Positions 17,574 through 25,345 of a DNA stretch of 64,000 nt are shown piece after piece; the stretch's first letter is position 1; the number at the start of each line of letters is the position of its first letter. The stretch covers positions 1 through 64,000 of the forward strand of contig NZ_LMZQ01000014.1 of the NCBI RefSeq assembly GCF_001442625.1, in the 5' to 3' direction. The notes beneath the pieces were generated by a model that was not told the origin of the DNA, did no database searches, and saw only the letters and a list, made by a program, of their open reading frames with translations. The stretch is from Pedobacter ginsenosidimutans (GTDB lineage Bacteria > Bacteroidota > Bacteroidia > Sphingobacteriales > Sphingobacteriaceae). The position numbers and the translations under genes are program-made.

Positions 17574-18258
17574 CATTTTGCTTTTTTGCTACCGAAACAC
17601 AGAAATAAAAAAGGTATTTTTCTCCAATTCCGTGGTCTGTGTCTCCACAGACCACCTAAATATTCTTTTTTCCGTTCTGTGAGGACACATACCGAGGATG
17701 AAGGTTACCCACAATCTCAGCCGACGCTCGTTTCTAACAAGCGTTAAATAAACAATCGTTTATAACGATATAATCGTAATGTTATTTACGCACTCGTTTG
17801 GAAACGAGCGCGAGCAATGAAAATTGCCGTGGTTTGTGTCTTCACAAACCACCTAAATATTATTTTTTCGTTCGGTGAGGACACATACCGAGGTTAAAGT
17901 TGACACTAAATACTTTCACATTTAGAGCGCAAGGCCTGTAGTAAATACTAAATTTCTTCCCGTTTTCCGCTTCGCTTCCTCGTGCCTCGTTGCTGCAGGG
18001 TATCGCTTCAACAGGGGCTAAGTGGCTACAACAGCATTTCATTTGTAAAGTTGCAGGGTGCACAAACCCTCGTTCCTAAACCCGATTGTAATGTAAAGCC
18101 CAAAGCGTAGCGAGGACTTGAAATGAAGCGGGACTAAAAACCGCCAAGAACCACAAGCCGTTTATTTTCTAATACTAAAATATTTTTAGGGGAACACAAT
18201 GCTTGTACTACACAATTTACCGTTGCCCGCTGACTGAAATTATTAGTTATCTTCAGCA
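17574..18258. repeat. Repeat-rich gap between convergent operons
   Basis: No convincing gene is seen in these 685 bp. Two direct copies of a double-hairpin element occur at about 17630-17705 and 17827-17900 (offset 197). Each starts CCGTGGT, forms a hairpin such as GTGGTCTGTG...CACAGACCAC, continues with CTAAATATT, and ends GAGGACACATACCGAGG. Between them lies ACTCGTTTGGAAACGAG, another palindrome. A 67-codon frame on the minus strand at 17860-18063 is most likely a by-product of repeat sequence. Confidence 0.75.
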
Positions 18259-19512
18259 CTAAGGTTTAACGACCAATGGTGCTCCGTTTACCATTACGTT
18301 CTCAATTTTAACATCCTGATATCTGTTTTTCAAAAATGGTGTTTTAGTCGTTACTTCCAAATTTTTAAAAAGAAAACCAGATACTTTATCTTCAGGATTC
18401 CCATCCATTTCGCCAAATTTTGTTGCTTCTACTTTAATGTTTGAGATCTTGATGTTTCTAATCGTACCAAATGGCTTTGCGGTGCTACCGGCCAAATCGA
18501 AAAACTGTTTCCAGGGATTTAAATCAATGATAGCGCCACATTTCCCGGTAATGTTTTCTACCGTAATATTTTCGTAGAGCTGAAACGTATCTCCACGCAT
18601 TTTCATTTTTAAAATCGGACAGTTATTCTCTACCTTACAGTTTCGCATGGTAATATTGCGCGCATGAATACACTCGCTTCCCATGGTTAAAGTAGCATGT
18701 GCTTCGCCAATGGTACAGTTTTCAATTAAAATATCTTCAACAATACCATTTTCTGGCAGTTTCTGTGCATCGGGTCCTTTACCACCTTTAATGCAAATGG
18801 CATCATCATTTACAGAGATATAACAGTTCCTGATCGTTACTTTTTTACAAAAATCAATGTCTATACCATCAGTGCTGGGTGCTTTTACAGGCCTAAATGG
18901 CGAACGGATGTCGCAATTCTCAATTAATACATCATTAGATTGATACAAATGGGTTGTCCAGAATCCAGAATTACGCAATTTCACCCCCTTAATATTCACA
19001 TTATTGCATCCCCAGATAAAAAGTAACCGTGGGCGGCTCACTTCAAGGTTTGTAGATTCTTTTCCTAATTTTTTAAGCGAATCGCGATGTGCCCAGAATG
19101 TTCTCCAGAATTTGAGGCCATTTCCATCAATAGTGCCTGGGCCTGAAATACTAAAACCATCTACTTTTGTTGCATTAATTAATGCCGCAAAGTATTTAAG
19201 GCTCCTGCCTTCCATCCGCGATGGGATAAAAGGGTAATCTTTTATGTTATCAGATCCTTTAAGTACCGCGCCTTCTTGCAACAAAAGCTTCGTTTTAGGC
19301 TTAAAAAAGAGTGCTCCGCTAAGATAAACACCTTTAGGGATTACAATCGTTCCTCCTCCTTTTTGATAAGCCTTGTCTATTACACTTTGAATAGCTTTGG
19401 TATTCAGTTTGGTGCTATCGGCATCAACACCAAATTTTGTGATGACATAATCTTGAGCCATGGCATTTATACCAATGGCGATCAACAAAGCGAGTATAAT
19501 GAGTTTTTTCAT
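18259..19512 (-). CDS. Glycoside hydrolase family 28 (polygalacturonase/rhamnogalacturonase-like)
   Basis: This 417-aa secreted right-handed beta-helix enzyme would cut galacturonate-containing pectin. I start it at the ATG at 19512 (MKKLIILALLIAIGINAMAQ, a signal peptide); an in-frame TTG four codons upstream is less likely. GH28 motifs seen are STDGIDID and NDDAICIKGG, which carry the catalytic Asp residues, and repeated beta-helix coils (VTIRNCYI, ILIENCTI, ITMRNCKV). The canonical polygalacturonase GHG motif is replaced by GSECIHAR and RIK is not clearly present, which hints at a rhamnogalacturonan or substituted substrate. It is the last gene of a minus-strand operon, 29 bp after the GH106 gene. 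Confidence 0.88.
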   Translation of the reverse strand: MKKLIILALLIAIGINAMAQDYVITKFGVDADSTKLNTKAIQSVIDKAYQKGGGTIVIPKGVYLSGALFFKPKTKLLLQEGAVLKGSDNIKDYPFIPSRMEGRSLKYFAALINATKVDGFSISGPGTIDGNGLKFWRTFWAHRDSLKKLGKESTNLEVSRPRLLFIWGCNNVNIKGVKLRNSGFWTTHLYQSNDVLIENCDIRSPFRPVKAPSTDGIDIDFCKKVTIRNCYISVNDDAICIKGGKGPDAQKLPENGIVEDILIENCTIGEAHATLTMGSECIHARNITMRNCKVENNCPILKMKMRGDTFQLYENITVENITGKCGAIIDLNPWKQFFDLAGSTAKPFGTIRNIKISNIKVEATKFGEMDGNPEDKVSGFLFKNLEVTTKTPFLKNRYQDVKIENVMVNGAPLVVKP

Positions 19513-19541
19513 GATAAAATGCAAGGGATGATGATATACGA

Positions 19542-22313
19542 TTAATTGAAAGCTGTAATACTTACCGGGCCGATTAAGCCCGAAGGCATTACATTCCAGC
19601 CCGAAGCGTCAAAATCCTTATAGTTAATATTTACGAAATTGATTTCGTGGTAATTTCGCCACTGTATTTTTTTGATATCCATATCACGGATGCGGTTCGC
19701 CATCAAATTAACCACTTCAATTTTGATGGTATTATGGCCTGCTTTTAAATATTTGCCAACACGGGCCTGAAAAGGAATACTCCATAAAATACCAACTTCC
19801 TGTCCATTGATCCACACCCTGGCACACTCATCAACCTCGTTCAGATTTAAAACATACTCTTTAGCAGTTTTAGAACTCAGCGTAAAGCTTGAAGTATAAA
19901 CACCAGTACCAGAAAAGGCCTGTAATTTAGGGTCGTTTAAAGTAGTCCAGCTTACCAGTTTAGCTAACTGCTGATCTGCAGGAAGCTCCGGCCCACCTTC
20001 GGTAAAATGTAAATTCCATGGTTGGTTAAGATTGATTGAATGGGCAGCTTTGTTTAAATAAACCCAAGGAGTTTTGGTTGTTCCATTCTGACCGACCTTT
20101 AAAAACAAACTTTCTCCCGATTTAAGCTGTACACGAACCTTTTTATCGCGTACTGCCGCCAAACCTACATTCGAGCTTTGCGGATCCATGATTAAAACCT
20201 GTCCTTCTTCATTTAAGGAAAGTTCAGTATCAATATCTTTAGCGGTGTGGTTAACCAGATAATAATATTTACCAGTTGTTGTTTTCCTTCTGATAAACTG
20301 AAGGCCCGAATCGGTTAAAGTTTCTCTGTTAATGCCGATTGCATTTAATGCTTTTTGCACATTGTTAGCCAATAAAATTACTCCTGCACCAACTTTAAAC
20401 TGTTTAATACCATCTGCGCCATCTGTAAAAATCAATTTAGCCAGGCTGGCCTTTAGCTGTTTGCGTCTTACTTCCAGATTATTTAAACCAGGAACATCTT
20501 TAGGCAATGCCTGAAAAATGACTTTCGCTCCGCTGCTGGCCAGTTTTATCATTTGATCTAGCGTTTCCGTGCTCATCATTTCGCATTGCGGAACAATTAA
20601 CACCTGATATGGTGCAGCAGTCGCATTGGTACTTATTAATGCCTTGTTAACCGTTGATTGCTTTAACAATCGATCGGATGCAAAATCAAAAGAATAACCC
20701 GATTTAGAAAGTTCTTTTGATAGTTTATAAAAGGCTGTTGGGTGCAGCCACTCGTCAACATCATGTACTTTTAAGGGCATATCTAAACCTTTCGCCTTGT
20801 TCCATACATCATAAATTGGCCAATAGATTAAAAGTTCATTATCTGGCTTTCCTGATTGGAGAATAGATTGACAACGGGCTATATAGTTATTTAATCCTTG
20901 CGCCTGTGGCCATAAACTGTTGTTCAGGTTCATTTCTACCGAGGCATAAAACAGCCATCCCGGCCAGGATACATTTGCTGGCGAATTGGTGGTTCCATGA
21001 TAAAAAATATGGTTTATCCCTGCCAGGAACAATTGCTCAGCTTCTGGTTTACATTGCGAAAATGAAGTTTTAAAATGCTCGGTTAACCAGGTAAAGGTTT
21101 CGGAAGACGCCAGTTTTTTGCCGCCTGTATGTGCTGCAGATGATGCAAATTTGCTCATTATCGGATCGGGATCTACGTTGCGGATATCTCCAGCATCACG
21201 CCTAAGACCTGGAATCGGGAAGTAACTTGAACCAAAGGTTTCGGTTTCAGGAATATCAACCGCTCCATAAAGATCGAGCAGATTGCCTGGCGAACCATGC
21301 GACTGGTTTTTGGTCACCGATTTAAGCTGATGCGCCCAATTACTCCAGTTTTGCGTAAAATTATGGAGCAAAAGTTCATCCATGGTTTCGCGGTAATCAG
21401 ATTTTAAACGGGCAATATTTGCATTTGTAGAATCCTTACCGGTTAATTCTTTAATATGACTGGCCAGATCGTAACCCCTGTTTTTCTTAAATTCCTGAAA
21501 GAAAGTTGGTGTCCATGTTGCACCATAAACTTCATAACTATCGTTAAAAAACGACCGAACACCTTGTGGTTTGTCTCCAAAAGCATCCGAAAATCTTTTG
21601 AGGTAAACATCAACTGCATTTTTATCGAGGTGATCTAAAGTAAAACCTTCGCCTCCAGGTGCTGCACGTTTAACCATTTGTCTGGTTTTACCTGCAAAAG
21701 CAGCATAAATATCCCAACTCCCACTACCTGGCGACCAATTTAAAGATCCATCACCCTCAACTTTAGAAAGCAGGTTGAGCACCTCACCATTGTTACCATA
21801 TGCAGTTAAAGCCTGTAACTGCGCGAAATCCTGTTTGGCTTCTTTAACTTTAATGGTTTCCGTTAACTTTTCTCCCGCCTTGAGTTTATATTGTTGGGTA
21901 ATCAGTTTGGTAGCGGCGTTTTCGGGCTTAATCTGCGGACCGCCAAAAGGCCAGCCTGTGCCGGTATTCATATCTACACCCAAGCCTAAAGTATTGGCTT
22001 TATTTACCGTATGGCGTAATATATTCACCCACTCTGGCGATAAAAACTGCAAATATTGCTTTTCAAAACCCTTAGCGCCATAAATTGGTGTAATTTCTAC
22101 ACCGCCAAGACCAGCATCTGCGTATTTCTTTAAAACCAGGTTCAAATTCTGTTCGTCTACAGCATTTCCCATCCACCACCAGCGGGTCCAGGGTTTCATC
22201 TGCTTTTCGATAACAGGCCAATTGCTTTTATTTTTAACAGGCTTTTGTGCTTTAGCTAAACTAAAAATCGATGTACTAAGCAGCAGAACAGAAAAGAATC
22301 TATGTAATTGCAT
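19542..22313 (-). CDS. Glycoside hydrolase family 106 alpha-L-rhamnosidase
   Basis: This 923-aa secreted enzyme releases terminal L-rhamnose, in pectin loci typically from unsaturated rhamnogalacturonan oligomers made by PL and GH105 enzymes. A signal peptide spans about residues 1-22. The N terminus shows the family signature: MKPWTRWWWMGNAVDEQNL, then GGVEITPIYGAKG, then MNTGTGWPFGGPQ. The C-terminal part is a GH2-like jelly roll (NLNEVDECARVWINGQEVG; GHNTIKIEVVNLMANRIRD). The gene lies directly after the L-rhamnose mutarotase gene (four bases between them), which supports rhamnose as the product. Confidence 0.92.
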   Translation of the reverse strand: MQLHRFFSVLLLSTSIFSLAKAQKPVKNKSNWPVIEKQMKPWTRWWWMGNAVDEQNLNLVLKKYADAGLGGVEITPIYGAKGFEKQYLQFLSPEWVNILRHTVNKANTLGLGVDMNTGTGWPFGGPQIKPENAATKLITQQYKLKAGEKLTETIKVKEAKQDFAQLQALTAYGNNGEVLNLLSKVEGDGSLNWSPGSGSWDIYAAFAGKTRQMVKRAAPGGEGFTLDHLDKNAVDVYLKRFSDAFGDKPQGVRSFFNDSYEVYGATWTPTFFQEFKKNRGYDLASHIKELTGKDSTNANIARLKSDYRETMDELLLHNFTQNWSNWAHQLKSVTKNQSHGSPGNLLDLYGAVDIPETETFGSSYFPIPGLRRDAGDIRNVDPDPIMSKFASSAAHTGGKKLASSETFTWLTEHFKTSFSQCKPEAEQLFLAGINHIFYHGTTNSPANVSWPGWLFYASVEMNLNNSLWPQAQGLNNYIARCQSILQSGKPDNELLIYWPIYDVWNKAKGLDMPLKVHDVDEWLHPTAFYKLSKELSKSGYSFDFASDRLLKQSTVNKALISTNATAAPYQVLIVPQCEMMSTETLDQMIKLASSGAKVIFQALPKDVPGLNNLEVRRKQLKASLAKLIFTDGADGIKQFKVGAGVILLANNVQKALNAIGINRETLTDSGLQFIRRKTTTGKYYYLVNHTAKDIDTELSLNEEGQVLIMDPQSSNVGLAAVRDKKVRVQLKSGESLFLKVGQNGTTKTPWVYLNKAAHSINLNQPWNLHFTEGGPELPADQQLAKLVSWTTLNDPKLQAFSGTGVYTSSFTLSSKTAKEYVLNLNEVDECARVWINGQEVGILWSIPFQARVGKYLKAGHNTIKIEVVNLMANRIRDMDIKKIQWRNYHEINFVNINYKDFDASGWNVMPSGLIGPVSITAFN

Positions 22314-22317
22314 ATTT

Positions 22318-22626
22318 TTAATCTAAATGGAATACCATTTCTAAAGGAAATGTTTTTGGAGAATTATCGGCATTGGTTTCCATAATATCGGCCATGTATG
22401 CCCACCATTTCTGTACAATCTGGGTGCTGCCCAAATCTTGCGAGGAGCTTCCATTTTGTTGTTGCACGGCAAAAAGTATATTGGTTCCTTCATCTAAAAA
22501 AATAGAATAATCGCTGATCCCATTTTCTTTTAACAAAGCAGATAACTCTGGCCAGATCTCATCATGGCGCTTTTTGTATTCTGTTTCAAAACCGGGTTTA
22601 AGTTTCATTTTGAATGCAATTTTCAT
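22318..22626 (-). CDS. rhaM: L-rhamnose mutarotase
   Basis: This 102-aa cytoplasmic enzyme interconverts the alpha and beta anomers of L-rhamnose before isomerisation. I choose the start at 22626 (MKIAFKMKLKPGFE), which gives the usual family length of about 104 residues; a longer frame reaching 22674 would begin inside repeat DNA. Conserved features are YKKRHDEIWPEL with His21, SDYSIFLDE, and the tryptophan-rich end WWAYMADIM. The gene sits between the GH31 and GH106 genes in the minus-strand operon. It is the only cytoplasmic sugar-metabolism enzyme in the locus; no rhamnose isomerase or kinase is nearby. Confidence 0.9.
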   Translation of the reverse strand: MKIAFKMKLKPGFETEYKKRHDEIWPELSALLKENGISDYSIFLDEGTNILFAVQQQNGSSSQDLGSTQIVQKWWAYMADIMETNADNSPKTFPLEMVFHLD

Positions 22627-22660
22627 GTTTTCGTTTTTTTTAAGAATTTTCCTCGCCGTG

Positions 22661-22916
22661 GTTCGTGTCCCCACGAACCGCTAAAATTATGTATTTTATA
22701 CCCAAACTGAAATCGCTCAGTTTCGGTCTGTGGGGACACAGACCGAGGCACAAACCACCCATTAATTCACGACAAAGCTTCCGCCGAGGTTCGTGTCCCC
22801 ACGAACCGCTAAAATTATGTATTTTATACCCAAACTGAAATCGTTCAGTTTCAGTCTGTGGGGACACAAACCGAGGAACTAACCACCTATCAATTCACTA
22901 CAAAGCTCAAATCAGC
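22661..22916. repeat. 128-bp tandem duplication overlapping the GH31 3' end
   Basis: Copy one (22661-22788) and copy two (22789-22916) match closely. Each begins with the hairpin GTTCGTGTCCCCACGAAC and carries the element ending CTGTGGGGACACARACCGAGG. The end of copy two is the last part of the GH31 coding sequence (codons for SFVVN and stop). The end of copy one holds the same codons, AGC TTT GTC GTG AAT TAA on the minus strand, as an orphan remnant. So the duplicated unit included the gene's 3' end. The element lies between the GH31 gene and the mutarotase gene of the same operon. Confidence 0.88.
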
Positions 22917-25343
22917 ACTGTTATCTCCGGCTGATTTAACCCAAAGTATTTTATTCTTTGCATCATAAAACCAACCCTCAGTTTTATCCAATTGATCTGG
23001 TGTTTTTAAAACTTTCAATTTAATACCATTTTCTGAGACACCATTTGGATCTGCCTTTCCTGTCCAATGTATTTTAGCCAGGTATTTATGTTTAGTTGGC
23101 TTAAAATTACCTGCTGGCTTAGCCACTTTCAGTGTTAAATCCGATGCTGTTAAAGAAGAAGTGATCTTCGTTAAAGCAAAGTTCCCTGTTTTGTATGCAG
23201 CACTTAAATTATCGTCCTCGTACATATCATATTTAGATAATCCATGAGGAAAAACATCCAGGGTAATCACATCAACAGGTTTTTCACCACTGTAGGCCAT
23301 TTCTGGCTGCATCGGAATAATACTTCCTGCCTTTACAAACAAAGGAATGGTATCTAAAGGTGCTACGACATGATGATAACTTTTGCCTTCGTATTTTTCG
23401 CTCGTCCAGTAGTTAAACCAGCTACCTTCGGGTAGATAAACCGAACGGGTAACGGCGCCTTTGGTGGTTACCGGGGCAACCATTAAGTTATCTCCAAACA
23501 GGTACTGATCGCCAATTTCGTATACATTTTCATCATCCTGATGGTTGAGTACCAAAGCCCTCATCATTGGCAAACCTGTTTCGTATTGCTGATGCATACT
23601 AGTATACATATAAGGAAACAAACGGTAACGTAACAGATCGTATTTTTTGAAATTACGCAAAGCATCTTCACCATATTTCCAGGGTTCTTTATAACCGGGG
23701 TGATCCATCCCAAAAACAAGTGCAATCGGGCTAAACATCCCAAACTGCACCCAACGGATATATAGCTCCGGATCGGCCTGATGTTCGAAACCGCCCATAC
23801 AATGTGCCCAGGAACCTACACCCGAAAGACCAACATTTAGTCCGGCTTTAATTACCGGAGCAAAGTATTGCCATTCACTAGGCCAATCGCCTGCAAAAAT
23901 ATACGGATAACGTTGAATGCCCGAATAACCCTCCCTGGTTTGATTTAATCCCCTAAAACCGTTAAACTTTTCGAACTCCAAAAACGGTGCTTTGGCATAA
24001 GCTATTGGAAAAAGATTGTGCAAACGTTCTGCATCTTTCCCTGTTGGACCAACCTTCTCACTTTCGTTGGCTAAAGATCCAAACGCACTGCCTTCATCGG
24101 TTTTCAGAAATTTAGCACCTAATTTTGCTACCCGCATTACGCCATTATCCCACCACCATTGCGTTGCCTTTTCATCAAAAAAGTTTACAAATTCGCCGGG
24201 TTTACCATTTTCAGGATAAGTATAACCTTGTGCTCTGGCCTGATCTAACAGATTTAACTTTTTGGCATTATCAAACCGTGGACGCAGATGCAATCCAACC
24301 ATTTTATAGTTCATGGCGTAAAGACTATCGAACATCGATTTTGGATCTTTAAAGGTTTCTCTCCATTCGAAAGAAGTTGCACCTTTACCTCCATTTTCGC
24401 CAAATAACCTCCAGGTAGAATCTAACCAAAGCAGATCAACCGGAATGCCTAACGACCGGTATTTCTTTGCCAACTCAACCACATAATGATCGGAAGTTTG
24501 TGCCTCATGGCCCCATGTACCACCACTGTACGTACCTGCATGTAAGCCTAAAGCAAACTGCGGCAACATCGGCGATTTGCCGGTAATACTGGTATAATGA
24601 TCTAAAATAGCCGGAAAAGTTGGTCCGTACATGAAATAGTAATCCAATTCACCATCAGCAGCCTTGAAACTATACTGATCTTTTTTAGAAGCACCCATAT
24701 CCCATTCGGTAGCAAAAGAATTATGGAAGAAAATGCCATAACCTTTTGTACTCATAAAAAACGGAACAGGACAATAATTGGCTTCCAATATATTATAAGC
24801 ACCAATGGCATGCGGCAAACCTTTACCACGCCCAACATTTAAGGTTACTTTTTTAAAGCGGCGGTCCATAAAATCCATGCGCTCGCCAAAACCAAAGAAA
24901 TGCTCATCGGCCTGCAGTTTTTTGCTTACCCCAACCTGTGTATTTTCTTTAACTATCCCTCCATTGACTTCGCTGCTCAGCAATTTACCTGTGACGTCAA
25001 AAACATCAATCCTGAAAGGGGTTTTGTATAATTTAACCACCAATTTTGAGGTACCAAGTAAAAAATGATCCTTTTTATCTGAAACTTTAACCGCTACATT
25101 AGCCCAGTTGTAGTTAATCACCATCAGGTTTTCGTTGGCTTCGAATTTCCCGTTCCAACTGGTTCTGATCCTGAAGATTTCTGGTGTACAGAACTCCAAT
25201 TTCACTTCTCCTTTTGTAGTTAAAAATGAAACGGTATTGCCCGTTTTCTTAAAACCAGATTTATAATCGCCAATACTTTGTGCGCTGGCGAAGGCAAGCA
25301 TAAAAATTAAGGATAGGGCAAAAGCTAAAAGTTTCTTCATCAT
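22890..25343 (-). CDS. Glycoside hydrolase family 31 alpha-glycosidase
   Basis: This 817-aa secreted enzyme belongs to the alpha-glucosidase/alpha-xylosidase/alpha-galactosidase family. It has a signal peptide (about 1-21), an N-terminal beta-sandwich (HFFGFGERMDF), a TIM barrel and C-terminal beta domains. The nucleophile Asp416 lies in LKTDEGSAFG and the acid/base Asp486 in FAGDWPSEW. The sugar released is not clear from sequence alone; in a pectin locus an alpha-linked galactose, xylose or glucose side group is possible. The start has two tandem ATG codons (MMKK). The gene follows GH115 by two bases. Its last five codons are duplicated downstream within a tandem repeat. Confidence 0.9.
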   Translation of the reverse strand: MMKKLLAFALSLIFMLAFASAQSIGDYKSGFKKTGNTVSFLTTKGEVKLEFCTPEIFRIRTSWNGKFEANENLMVINYNWANVAVKVSDKKDHFLLGTSKLVVKLYKTPFRIDVFDVTGKLLSSEVNGGIVKENTQVGVSKKLQADEHFFGFGERMDFMDRRFKKVTLNVGRGKGLPHAIGAYNILEANYCPVPFFMSTKGYGIFFHNSFATEWDMGASKKDQYSFKAADGELDYYFMYGPTFPAILDHYTSITGKSPMLPQFALGLHAGTYSGGTWGHEAQTSDHYVVELAKKYRSLGIPVDLLWLDSTWRLFGENGGKGATSFEWRETFKDPKSMFDSLYAMNYKMVGLHLRPRFDNAKKLNLLDQARAQGYTYPENGKPGEFVNFFDEKATQWWWDNGVMRVAKLGAKFLKTDEGSAFGSLANESEKVGPTGKDAERLHNLFPIAYAKAPFLEFEKFNGFRGLNQTREGYSGIQRYPYIFAGDWPSEWQYFAPVIKAGLNVGLSGVGSWAHCMGGFEHQADPELYIRWVQFGMFSPIALVFGMDHPGYKEPWKYGEDALRNFKKYDLLRYRLFPYMYTSMHQQYETGLPMMRALVLNHQDDENVYEIGDQYLFGDNLMVAPVTTKGAVTRSVYLPEGSWFNYWTSEKYEGKSYHHVVAPLDTIPLFVKAGSIIPMQPEMAYSGEKPVDVITLDVFPHGLSKYDMYEDDNLSAAYKTGNFALTKITSSLTASDLTLKVAKPAGNFKPTKHKYLAKIHWTGKADPNGVSENGIKLKVLKTPDQLDKTEGWFYDAKNKILWVKSAGDNSADLSFVVN

Positions 25344-25345
25344 AT

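Noticed and set aside
17860..18063. A 67-codon minus-strand open frame rich in Cys between the GH39 and GH28 genes
   Set aside because: It starts within repeat DNA, has no recognisable domain, and its composition fits a palindromic intergenic repeat. I treat it as non-coding.
22627..22674. A 16-residue N-terminal extension of the L-rhamnose mutarotase
   Set aside because: It lies partly in repeat DNA, and the shorter form matches the usual family length.
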